From: Ectocarpus siliculosus
Taxonomy: Eukaryota > Sar > Phaeophyceae > Ectocarpales > Ectocarpaceae
Reading direction: 5' to 3'
DNA length: 42,486 nt
NCBI GenBank assembly: GCA_000310025.1
Contig: FN649751.1
Span: 3,821,742 to 3,864,227, forward strand
The position numbers and the translations under genes are program-made. Below, piece after piece: positions 1-9,860 of the stretch; position 1 is the stretch's first letter; every line of letters begins with the position of its first letter. The notes under the pieces are model-generated. The model was not told where the DNA came from. It saw only the letters and a program-made list of their open reading frames with translations, and ran no database searches.

Positions 1-29
1 CCCCCCCCCCCCCCCCCCCCCCCCCCCCC
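1..29. repeat. Poly-C run at the window start
   Basis: There are twenty-nine consecutive C. The other end of the window is also poly-C (42471-42486), so the contig probably starts and stops where the assembler failed in homopolymers. Many other C or G runs of 10 or more lie inside the window. Confidence 0.95.
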
Positions 30-2837
30 GAGATCTATTTCAATGCTCGGTTACCCCACAACCAAGAATGTGCCAAAACACCAAAACATGGTGTGGTTTT
101 CTAGGCATCTCGAAGAAATATTTCTGTCAACGCATCGGGTTCTTCCTTCCCGCACGCACCCCCGTTGGCTGTGGAGCAATCGAATCGAGCTTTGAAAGCC
201 GGTCTAGGGGGGGTGCCATCTCTCCGCCTCTTACGGTACAGTACTACAATTCTCAAACTCCAACCAGCTGTGTATATACACAAGACAACAGCAGTAGTAG
301 TGTAATGCAGATCGCAAGTTGTTGAGTTGTCACCTAGCATATGCTTATGTAGCTCCACGTGTAGGCACGCACGACAGCGACGAGCGCAGAGCACACACAA
401 CGCCGTACAGGTGATCGGATGTATGCATAGACACAGCTAGAGTTGTGGGCGTTCCGGCGTGCCTGGCGAATCGACCTGCGCTATTCAGAGGGGTCGGCGC
501 CATTCAAAGGTCAGAACGGCGTTGGCGATTCAGTCTGTGCCAGCAACTACACCAACGCTATTCAACGGGGGTTATTGAGGTCCCACTACAAGCTAGTGCT
601 GTACCGCTGAATTGCTGTTGATGTGCGCAGAACAATGGTGAGTGCTAGGAAGATAAATATCTAGCGTAGCAGCAGTAGATGCCAAACAGCAGTGTAAACA
701 TATTTACATGTACTACTATGTTGTCTGTTGCGTGAAGCGACCCACACGGGGACGTGTCTCGCCACAAACACAGCATCTCGCGGCTCGCCAGGGTGTGTTG
801 CTTGTTTGCTGCAAGCCTAGCATGTGTCTTGTGCGCGTCCATCCATCGGCAGCAGCTTTCAATCCATGTTCGGCTTGGAATCGCGGCTTTCTTGGTTATT
901 ACTCCTCAACGGAAATGATGAGGATGGAGCAAAGTGTGCGTATTGCATCCATACATACCTCAAAATTGTACAACACAGAGCAATTTAGCTATTATACATA
1001 TGCACATGGTACTGCCGGGATGCATACCACGCCTCAGCGGGACATCTTTCCTATTTTCTTGCCAGGTGAGATGAGTGACAGAAAAAGGATGAAAGCCGAC
1101 TCGTTGCGGCACACCGCTGAGCGAGCCGCCTGAAGGCCTTTCCTACCTTGTGCGGCGGGTTTCGGGGTGAGATTTCGGGCCCAACTCCTCCAACTCAATT
1201 TCATCGTGTACCGATTTGTGTCACCGACACCTGCCCGGTATAATACCGTTTTCTGTCTTTTTTCTTCTGTCCTTTTTTTTTCTGCCCGTTTTTCGCGTGT
1301 TGTGTCTTCCCAAATTTTCGCCGCGAGAGTTGAGGAAATTTTTCCGGGCGGTTGGCGCCTTGGTGTGTTTAGCTTCAGCTGTCAGGTGCAGGCTACTGTA
1401 GGCATGTTGCAGGCGTGAGGATTGGGCGGCTCGGAAACGCGTTCCGAGTTTCGGTTCCTTTTCACGACAGTCTTGGCAAACTTCCGCAAAGAGGGCGGTT
1501 CATTCAGAAGAAGGTCAACGCTGGAACTCTGTACAACCGCTTTTACAAGGAGAGCAGACATGGTACAAGTACAACGAATTTTCGCACCGAGTTGTTCTTT
1601 GTGTCACACAAGCAAGCACATCTTTACGCATTTGACTGCGTCGTGCCAGGTAGACAGCCTGTGTGCCACCGGTCACTCGGCCTATCTCTTCTGTTGGGTG
1701 TGAGGCACGCACGCACACGCGCATGACCACCACCTCATCACGATCATGTTCTAGCAAGTTGCAGTACCAGCAGGGTGGGCGCGTGGGGTACCCAGCACCA
1801 GGTGGGCATGTTCGAACACGAAGCACTTCGCTGCCGATCGGCGCTCCACGTTCTATCTTTGTGGGAAGCAAAGGTTTTCTCTCCTACGGTAAGGTGTAGG
1901 AACGGTGTAGTAGGTCTCGGGGAGGCTCAGTGTGCATACCCTCTCTCTGCCTACGTCGGGGCATGCTCTGCTCTGGTGGGCTCTGGCGGCGTTCTCACAG
2001 AGTGCAGGCAGCAGCAAGGATTCAACAAGCCCGTGATGTAGCAGCGTCACACCGAGAGACGCGATGTAGATTACGATGACCATCACCTCTCGACGCGTCT
2101 ACCTTTGTTCACCGACCTGCTGTTAGCCGTACGGGACTGGAGCGCCCCCTCGCAAACCCCCGTACACACCGTGGCCCTCTCTCTTGCTCCTCTTTCGTCC
2201 AATTGATGCCAGTGTGGAGTGGGGTCACAGAGCACAGCGGAGCGGGCGGCAGGAGAAGGGGCCGCGGTGATTGCGAAAAATAGAGACGGGGGGGGGGGAT
2301 ACGGAGCACGCAAGATATCACACCCCCGAACCGGGTTTCTGAGCTCTCGCTTGATTTTGCAGCACGAGGACGACGGACAGTAATACATCAAATGACACGT
2401 TTTCGACACGAGATACCAACGGGATGGTTCCAACGCCAATCTCTGCGCTGTGGATTTCTCGAGCTTTGAAAATCCGTTCGGGGTGTGTGTGTTATTTTTT
2501 TTCATGTCATGTACAGCGAGCGGTAGTGTCACGGTGGCATGAACGGGCGCTAAATAAATACTGAGAATCTGTCATTCCATTTCACGATGGTTTGAGGAGG
2601 GCTAGGGTATACCCCAGGGTGTACCTGAATCATTGGCGGAGCCCCTCTAGAGCTCCGCCTCAACAGGTGTTTTGGGCGATCGCTCACTCTGTTAACACGG
2701 CCAATCTCGGAAGAGGAACTTTGACCCACATCGCTAAGCAGCAACCAGTTGTGAGTCAATACAGGAGGTAGACCCCCCTTGCTAGTCCCTCCTTGATTAG
2801 TCCCCCCTTGACTCAAATGGTAAGAGACCATGAACCT

Positions 2838-2879
2838 GACCATGAAATGGATGAAACTGACCATGAAATGGAAGAAACT
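2838..2879. repeat. 21-bp tandem repeat, two units
   Basis: Two adjacent 21-bp units beginning GACCATGAAATGG differ at one position. A partial unit lies just upstream at 2826-2837. No function is visible. Confidence 0.8.
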
Positions 2880-3925
2880 AATTGAACCCTAGCCAGTGCT
2901 TGTTACGCTAACACATGAGTGAGCTACATTAAGCAATAGCGTTATAACCACTGTGACAGTAGTACTTCATCTATCTATATATAATTTATATATATATATA
3001 CTGCTGTAAATTACACATTGAACACAGACAGGCAGGCGCCGGAGGAGGGACCGAGACACGCACGCACGGAGAACGGGTACTGCATACAGTGGATAGCGCA
3101 CAACTGACAAAAAAACAGGTAGAGAAGACGTGAACAGGCAATGCTGGGACGTGTGTGGTAAACCGATGGTGCATGGACACGAACAAGCAAAAAAAACTCC
3201 GCAGCAAGTAGATTGTTTACGGCCCGCATCATTTATGCAGAAGAATGTAATGGAGCAACTAGTGTATTTGCATTGTACGAGCGTTTCATGAACGTTGTAT
3301 GAGCGCTTATTGGATATATTTTGAATTTTCTTTGGATATGGATATTTGGCGACGTTGGGGTATTGAGATATAGCTTGAAGGAAGATCAAAATCCCAGCCT
3401 CGCTCCCTCACTCTCTCCGAGTGGGCGCTGAGCGGACCTGGTCTAAGAAGGCTAAAACAAGAGATCAAACAACAACTGTGAGTACCCGAAGCCAGGAGCA
3501 ACGAACTTGCTCCCTCCCCTCTTTTATTTCTCTGTTCCTCCATAACATTGTGGCGTCGTGGGCAGGATTTCATGAACGTTCACAGGTGGCCAGTGGGCAC
3601 CGTTACGGGGGGGTTAAAGCGACCTGTAACCCCTAGGCGTTGTGCGACCTGCGTAACCCCCTCGGGCACACCGTTCTGAACCGTCCAAGGTCAGGCAAGG
3701 TTCGGAAACGCCGCCCTAAACCCAGTTAAGAGACATCTGTATCCGTACGAGGTTACAGGCGAGGTTGTCCAAGCCCAAGAATGTCCATGCCTTGTCGCGA
3801 AAACTACCCGCCGTTGTCCACAGAGTACACACACCAATATATTTGACATTCGCGGCAATAAAGAAATACCTAAACAGCTACAAAAAAGGTGCCGGCATTG
3901 TAAGGCCGATTTTAGTTGACTACAC

Positions 3926-3955
3926 CATGCAAACATAAGAGTACGCCCCCCCCCC
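3926..3955 (+). repeat. Solo copy of the non-LTR element tail motif
   Basis: The sequence CATGCAAACATAAGAGTACG followed by ten C nearly matches the tail just after the non-LTR ORF at 5321-5352. A third diverged copy lies at about 5933-5966. The likeliest reading is a heavily 5'-truncated insertion of the same family. Confidence 0.6.
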
Positions 3956-4566
3956 TCCGCACCAGTGCTATTTCAAAGGACCCCCCTCCTCGCCGCTGAT
4001 CTGTAACTGCCCACCGGTCAGCCCGCGAGTAGCCCCTCACCCCTTCGTGAGTTCTTATCTTCTTGCAGCTGCCGTGTTTTGGGGCTCTGTTCTTATCGGT
4101 AAGCACATTGTTACACCACGAAGGCGGGTTCTTGTTCTTAACACCACGTCGGGACTGAGCACGTGTTCTTATGGCCAATTTCGTTGATTTTGATTTATTT
4201 CGAGGCCGCATTTCTTGACCACCACTAAATTCTCAAGTGCGAGTGCAATTTCTCATCATTAGGTAGTACCAGAAGCAACATAGACAGACATGGACCTACT
4301 ATTTGATATGATTGGGTAGAAATACGAACGGCAACGATCGGGGGAGAAAGAAAAGACTGCGAAGAAGAGAGAGGCGATGATTACTATACGATGCCTCTGT
4401 AAAAGTCAATACGACGACACGTACGTAAGTCTGTCTCCTTAAAAATTACTTCATGTAGCGGTCGAATATATATATATATATCTTAAAAAAATTGCCCGCC
4501 TACATAGCATAATACCGTAAACGTCGGAGTTCCCCCCCCCTGGTAGAGTTTTCCCCTCCCCCCACT

Positions 4567-5334
4567 ATGGGAGAGGAGAGGTTGCCGAGAATAGTATGGG
4601 AGGCGAAGTGGGCAAACAAAAAGAGGGGTAGACAACCCACGGAATGGGTCAAGGTTGTAGAGGACGTATGGAAGGGGTTAGACATCGACGAAGACGAAAC
4701 GCTGGAAACGGAGGGTCTACAGGGGTTCAAGGAGAAGATATCTGTTGCTTGTGCCGAGAGAGAAGAACATAATCTAAGGAAAGAAACCAAGGATAAGGAG
4801 GGTCTAGAAGTGTACGGAATGTTGAAAGAAGGAATAGGGTTCAAGGATTACCTACATGGACCAATGGATGCAGGGACAAAGCTTAAGGTCAAATTCAGGA
4901 CCGGGGACATAGGCCTTCGAGAACGTCGACGAAGACATAGGACGGTAGACGACGAAGACGACAAGTTCAAATGTGATTGCGGCTTCGAATGCGAAGACCG
5001 TGTTCATGTAGTCGCGGAATGTCCGTGGTACGAAGAGGAGAGGGAAGTGTACATCATGACTGAGCTGGGAAAAATGCAAGGGGCGTACAGGGAGATGTTT
5101 GAGGCATGGAATAGAGAGGAGAGGACGGTAGCTGTACTGGGGAGTAGGAAGTGGTTTGAAAAGGCGGGAAGGGATATCGTTAGGATAGACAGACTAGGGA
5201 AGACATTTTTGAGCCAACGTTGGCAAAGTAGGAAGGAACGATTGGCCATCGGTGATCGGTCCTGTGGGAACAATGCTCCGTCCTCTCGAGGACGCGTGGT
5301 CAATGGTCTAACCGCTAAGGCATGCAAAATATAA
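4567..5334 (+). pseudogene. 3' end of a non-LTR (LINE-type) retrotransposon ORF2
   Basis: This is an open frame of 255 codons. Residues 133-153 carry a Cys/His cluster, C136-x-C138-x8-H147-x4-C152, in a context (E/R-rich, then a CPWYEEERE-like stretch) typical of the zinc-binding segment C-terminal to LINE reverse transcriptases. The RT and endonuclease domains that should precede it are absent, as expected for a 5'-truncated copy. The ATG at 4567 is only the first Met after the truncation point, not a native start. Just downstream come a short tail motif and a poly-C tract. The assignment rests on motif spacing and context only. Confidence 0.7.
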
Positions 5335-5367
5335 GAGTACGCCCCCCCCCCCACCCCCCCCCCCCCC
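5321..5367 (+). repeat. Tail motif and poly-C tract of the non-LTR element
   Basis: After the stop codon comes CATGCAAAATATAAGAGTACG, then 11 C, an A and 14 C. The same tail-plus-C arrangement recurs at 3926 and about 5933. The 3' end of this element family therefore appears to be followed by C rather than A. Confidence 0.65.
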
Positions 5368-5492
5368 GGTGTTTGCCATCGGGGTTAGGTTTTCGTCCCT
5401 TGGCTAACGACCTTGTAAAACAAGCCCCCCCCTCGGTGTTTGCCATCGGGATTGGGTTTTCGTCGCTTGGCAACGACGTTGTAAAACAAGCC
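5368..5492. repeat. 67-bp tandem duplication, two units
   Basis: Two units starting GGTGTTTGCCATCGGG (5368 and 5435) and ending near TTGTAAAACAAGCC differ at a few sites and by a C run. This looks like a local duplication after the retroelement tail. Confidence 0.8.
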
Positions 5493-5879
5493 AATTCACT
5501 TCGTGAACTCGGCAACCAGGTTACCGTTTTTTTTTTTACCTCGTTTTTTTGTTTTTGGCGGTAACCATAATGGTGGTCGAGTAGATCATGTTGTGCGGGG
5601 TGGAGAACCCTCACTCCGCGCAACGGGGGATGATCGCACCACGTGGTGTTAAAATGGTCAAGCTTCCTCGAGGCAGTTACACAGTGCTTACAACTGTCTC
5701 TGGAAGTGAAAGCAGAAAATAAATCAAGTCATACGTAGCTGTCATCCGTACGCAAGGAAGTAAGCACAAGATGCCGAACACCCTTAACAGGATGCAGCTC
5801 ACCCTTCACGCGACTCGCCGAATACCTCACGGCGCTTCGCGCTTGGTGATGTGAGAGCCTGGTCCGGTGAGAACCCGGC
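5493..5879. other. Intergenic sequence, nothing recognised
   Basis: There is no supported ORF or RNA. A run of T (about 5527-5538) is present. The stretch may be decayed repeat sequence between two non-LTR tails. Confidence 0.4.
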
Positions 5880-5966
5880 GTGCTCCGTCCCGGCTTTGTA
5901 GGGATGCGAGGTCAATGGTCAAACGACTACGGCATGCACGACTATGAGTACACCCCCCCCCCCCCC
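5880..5966 (+). repeat. Second, diverged non-LTR element 3' end
   Basis: The segment from GTGCTCCGTCC through GGTCAATGGTC and GGCATGCA to GAGTACA plus 14 C follows the order of the last about 70 bp of the 4567-5334 element and its tail (5274-5367). It is a separate, shorter insertion or a duplication of the same family. Confidence 0.55.
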
Positions 5967-6278
5967 GGGACGTCAATTTCCCCCCCGGGGGGGGTGGTTT
6001 TCAAAAAAAAAAACATCCCCTCTCCCCCGGGGGAAAACTTCCACGTTTACGGGATGTTGTTGTTGTGGAACATAAAACCTAACTGACCAAAAACTTCCCG
6101 TTAAACGATTGGGAATGGAAGACGACAATATTCGGAGTTTCTGCTTTTGGGTGGGGGGGACGGCAAAGTGTGCGCTTATCGGCCGCGTCGTGGACGGTGT
6201 TGTGCCACACAATACAATTGTTTCAGCCCCCCACTATACGTTCATGAAATTTACGTGCATGTCGCACATGTCATGCCA

Positions 6279-6345
6279 CAACACGTGGCGTAGCGGTTTC
6301 ATGTACACTTTGGAGTTTGTACGTCGCCGTTTCGAATCCCCCCCA
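6279..6345 (+). repeat. tRNA-like RNA polymerase III promoter, possible SINE head
   Basis: TGGCGTAGCGG (6286-6296) fits a tRNA A box and GTTTCGAATCC (6329-6339) fits the B box with one change. Their starts are 43 bp apart, the spacing expected inside a tRNA. The acceptor and T stems do not pair, so this is not a functional tRNA. A tRNA-derived SINE head or a tRNA pseudogene is the best reading. No SINE body or end could be defined. Confidence 0.4.
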
Positions 6346-6779
6346 ACTCATGTTATATTCTTTGACGAGACTTTGCGGTAGTGAACATGGACGGACGAAT
6401 TTCGCGTACCGCGACCGCAGGGTGGAAGAAGGTGAAAACCCTCACACATTTTTTTTTTTCCTTGACCCTTTTTTATCTCCCTCCCCCTCTTCACACCCAC
6501 CCTCGCATGATGACCGCTTTCACAACCCGGGCACGTTATGCCGGCTCGGCCTGTAACACCCCTCCCTACGTTATCCCATGTAATAACCACTCGTTGGCCG
6601 GAGGTTACTCAACGCCCCCCCCGTACAACGGTGCCCACTGTCCACCTGTCTGTCTGTGCAGTAGTAGTAGGTGACAGAAATGAAAGAAGAGAGATAAACC
6701 AAGCTGAAACTATGTACGTACGTAGCATCGTTATCACGCCTGCCCTAGTCTGCCTGGAAATCTTCAGGGAGGGATGTTC

Positions 6780-6990
6780 ACGGTGTGGAACCGCACCGCG
6801 GTGCGGTTTTTTGTATCTTGACATGGTCACGGTGCGGTGCGGTGCGGTTTTTTTCATCTCGATATTTGACGGTGTGGTGCGGTGCGGTTTTTACCATCTC
6901 CAAATTCGACGGTGCGGTGCGGTGCTGTTTTTTCATCTCGAAATTTGAAGGTGCGGTGCGGTGCGGTTCACCGCCGCACGTTTTTTCTGA
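6780..6990. repeat. About 40-bp minisatellite rich in GGTGC
   Basis: Four to five imperfect units combine runs of GGTGCGGTGCGGT, a T tract and CATCTCGAAATTTGA-like spacers. The first unit contains a perfect 20-bp palindrome (6789-6808, core CCGCACCGCGGTGCGG). It is non-coding as far as I can see. Confidence 0.8.
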
Positions 6991-7313
6991 CGGTCGGTGC
7001 GGTTTTTTCTACCCCGTGACAAAAACCGCGCCAACCGCGGCCTTGGCGGCGGTGCACCGTCGAAGAACACCGCGGAGAATACTACGTACGGTTGGTTGTC
7101 TGTGACACAGTGACGAGGTCTCCATGATTTTTTTTTTCGTGGAATACGTGAGGTGTAGTCAGTTGAAATGAGGCCGACACGACAAATCCCGCGGCTTGCG
7201 GTCAGAAAACCGGAAAACCCCAGACACAGGAGAAGCTGCTGACCATTTACTACTTCATATATATTCCCAGTCACCATACGTTCCTACAACACGAGCTACA
7301 TTCCTCACTCACT
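6991..7313. other. Flank upstream of retroelement copy 1
   Basis: I recognise no gene here. The five bases before the element (7309-7313, TCACT) do not match the five after it (CTATT), so no target-site duplication is visible. Confidence 0.5.
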
Positions 7314-7695
7314 TGTGGTGGTATGCACGCGTGATGAAGTCTGGTTGACCCGTGAAGAACAACTCACTTACTACTTGTTGTTCTTGCAGAACAGCAGCAG
7401 CAGTAGCTGTTGCCTTGGGTATCGGTAGGAATGACACCATGGGGCGCAGGATCCTCAATAAAAGCAGGAGCTACTACTAGATCCTGTCCCCTGTTTTATC
7501 CTTCCGCGGGGGGAGTTACATCTCTCTCCGCGCCTTGTAGAAGGAACCATTCTCTTCTATGTTCCGTCTACACATACATCTGAATCCTGTAACACTAGCC
7601 CACCCTGGAGGTTCTCATACATACATACGCAGATACTATAAAACCTCGGAGTCTTGACAAGCAATTGTCGAGTCTCTAAATGAAACTATCGAGGA
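7314..7695 (+). repeat. Left terminal repeat of copy 1, inverted relative to copy 2's 5' LTR
   Basis: It begins TGTGGTGGTATGCACG and ends CTATCGAGGA. It is the reverse complement of the right terminal repeat (19770-20131), apart from small indels. In copy 2 the internal region (CTTGGCG...) follows the other end of the repeat, so here the repeat is flipped with a clean boundary at 7695/7696. It alone carries TATAAAA (7637-7643, where the other readable copies have TGTAAAA) and AATAAA near 7455, both on the plus strand. Confidence 0.9.
7637..7643 (+). promoter_or_regulatory. Possible TATA box in the flipped terminal repeat
   Basis: TATAAAA faces the gag region and lies about 195 bp before the likely Gag ATG at 7834. 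The equivalent site in the two other readable repeats (19770-20131 and 20898-21257) is TGTAAAA, so the match may be a chance substitution. Confidence 0.3.
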
Positions 7696-7712
7696 CTTGG
7701 CGTTGTCGGCTT
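7696..7712 (+). other. Candidate primer-binding site region
   Basis: The internal region starts CTTGGCGTTGTCGG. Copy 2 starts CTTGGCGTCGTCG at the matching place (33724 downward). The TGG two bases in from the repeat edge suits a primer-binding site complementary to a tRNA CCA end. I could not assign a tRNA. Confidence 0.4.
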
Positions 7713-7833
7713 ATTCGTACGGTGTTGTCTGGGTTGGTTGTGTCTTGGCACGGTCTGGTGCTTTAAGCTGCTGCTGCAGTTCTTTTTTGCGCTCTCGTAC
7801 CAACCACAGCTTAGCTTCGCCTCGCTCATCGGT

Positions 7834-9860
7834 ATGTCTCAACCTAGCGTCGGCTCTTCGGACTCTGCTTCGGCGAGTCCTGAGCATTCGGAACGTTCGC
7901 GTTCGCCAGTGTCATCGCCCCGCGTAGCGACCTTCGGGTCCCCAGCAGCTGGTCGTCAGACCACACAACTGCTGCTGTCTTCGGACAGTGCTCGCGCCGC
8001 TGACCCTGTTGCCGAAGCCGCTCGTTTGTCAGAGCTTCGCGCTCAAAACACACGGGAGAGGTTCGCCTCGCCGGCTTCGGCCGACGCTAACCCCGTGGGT
8101 GCTGTCCTCAAACCGCCAGCACCCCACACCTGGAACTTCGGTTTCTGCCTCTGTGCCTTTGGGTGTACAACAACAGCAGTCCGTCTCGACGGCTGCTGGT
8201 GATGAGCTTTCTGAATTCCCGCGTGAACCACATGTCGACTCGAATTTTCCTCTCGCCCCATCCACCGTTGAGCACTCTGCTCTTGGGGCCGACATCGGTT
8301 TCGACCGTGTTGCTGGCCCTGTAGTATCGCGCTTGTCCAGTCGCTCGGCTTCTCGCAGCACGTTGCAATTTGACAATACAGTGCCGGCGATTCCCCCTTT
8401 TTCTTCTCGTAGCGATCGTGTACAAGCAGCGGCTCGCGCTCAACGGCTTCGTGACCGCCGTGCATCTGCTTCAGTGACATCGCCGCTTGCTTGCAAATTC
8501 CGCCGCATTACATCCGTCTGTTCCAGTTGTTTCGACTACAAGGATGATTTCGATTGTCTCTGGTACACTCCCCACCGTAGCTTCGGCTACCCCGGCCCTT
8601 TCGGTCGCTTCCCATGCATTTGGTTCCGTGGTCTCGTCCAAACAGGCGATTTCGTTTGCCTCCGATGCTTTAACTTCAGTAGTTTCGACTACATATGCGG
8701 TTTCGACTGCTTCTGATGTGCCTGTTTCTGCGGTCTCGACTGCTGCAGGTGTATTTGCCCCCATCCCTTTAGCTCCGCCTCTACCCACAGTTTCGACTGT
8801 TCGCGGTGCTTTTGCCTCTGCAGCCACCTTTGCGTGCCGTTTCGACGCTGCGTACTACTGTGCCGTCTGCCCCCCCACATGCCTTTCATGTTCCCAGTAC
8901 CGGTGCATCTGTTTCTTCTGCGGTTTCGACTGCTGCACGTGTGTGTACCTTTGCCCATTCCGTTAGCCCCGCCTCTACCCGCAGTTTCGACTGCTGGCGA
9001 TGTTATTATTTCTACAGCTCCGCCTCTGCGTACCTTTCGACTCTGCGTACAGTGTCGTCTGTTCCCTTCCTCGCCCCCACTATCATCACACAGGGCCCTG
9101 TGCCGGCTGCTTCGACTGCTGTACACACCGCTGTTTCTATGCCCATAGATGCGCCTCTGTCCGCATTTTTCACAGATCCACGTGTTCCCACGGCGGGTTT
9201 CGAGCCTACAGTTTCGACTGATTTTGCCATGCTAGCTTCTGCTTCGGCACCACCCCTAGCTGTGAGTTCGGTTGTTTCCGACGTGCCCTCTGCCGCTGCA
9301 CCTTTCATTTTTTCTAACATGGTGCCCCCACCCCCCCCCATGCTTTCCTCATCGCATGAAGGTGCTGCTACGGCTGATGCCTTGTTCCGTCTTGAAATCG
9401 CAGAGCGCCGTAACAGCCAACTCTACGACATCCTACGCCGTACTACAATGGTGGCCACCTCCCCTACCGTCAAGCCCGAGGCGGCGTCTTCTGCTGGGAT
9501 ATCGACTCCAGAGCTTCGGGATTCCGCCACCGGTGCGGAACAAGGTCTGCAGTCACCGGCCGGCCGGCCGAGCCTGTCCAGATGGTTCTACCCCCCGCGG
9601 CGTCTGCGACTGACTTCGGTCACCACCGCTGCATCGGTGGCACCCTCGGCTTCGGCCACCACCGCTGCTTCGGCGGCACCCTCGGCTTCGGCCACCACCG
9701 CTGCTTCGGCGGCGCCTTCGGCTTCGGCCGCCACCCCTGCTTCGCCCCCCCCCGTTTCTTCGGAAACTGTTGCACCCCCTGTTTTTTCTACCGCTCACCA
9801 TGCTGTAGATTCAGGAATTGTGCAGAACCCTGGGTTTTCGAACCCAACCCCCCCCTCGGC
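7834..9860 (+). pseudogene. gag: N-terminal Gag extension, S/T/A/P-rich, frame-broken
   Basis: The likely start is the ATG at 7834 (protein begins MSQPSVGSSDS). The product is very rich in Ser, Ala, Thr and Pro with repeated VST and ASA-type units, so it is predicted disordered. The sensible frame moves among all three frames (near 8120, 8480, 8810 and 8930-9060), which means several indels. A short helical stretch (ADALFRLEIAERRNSQLYDI) near 9374 is conserved in copy 2. Three short ASAAPSASATTA-type repeats lie at 9620-9740. Next to these, about 1.6 kb present in copy 2 is missing. The role is presumably structural. Confidence 0.6.

Larger units (their letters stand above)
30..4560. other. 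Region without a supportable gene
   Basis: I see no convincing coding sequence in about 4.5 kb. Open frames here are short, overlap on both strands and show no domain motif. The region holds a G run (2288-2298), a TA-rich tract (about 2976-3001), a short tandem repeat (2838-2879), a copy of a retroelement tail motif (3926-3955) and a TA run near 4468-4482. Unrecognised exons or decayed repeats could be present. Confidence 0.5.

Noticed and set aside
708-1133. 141-codon open frame near the left end
   Set aside because: No motif, ordinary random-length frame with an overlapping antisense frame.
2811-2892. Possible tRNA-like sequence (TGACTCAAATGGTAAGAG)
   Set aside because: It resembles an A box only; no acceptable B box at the right distance and no stems.
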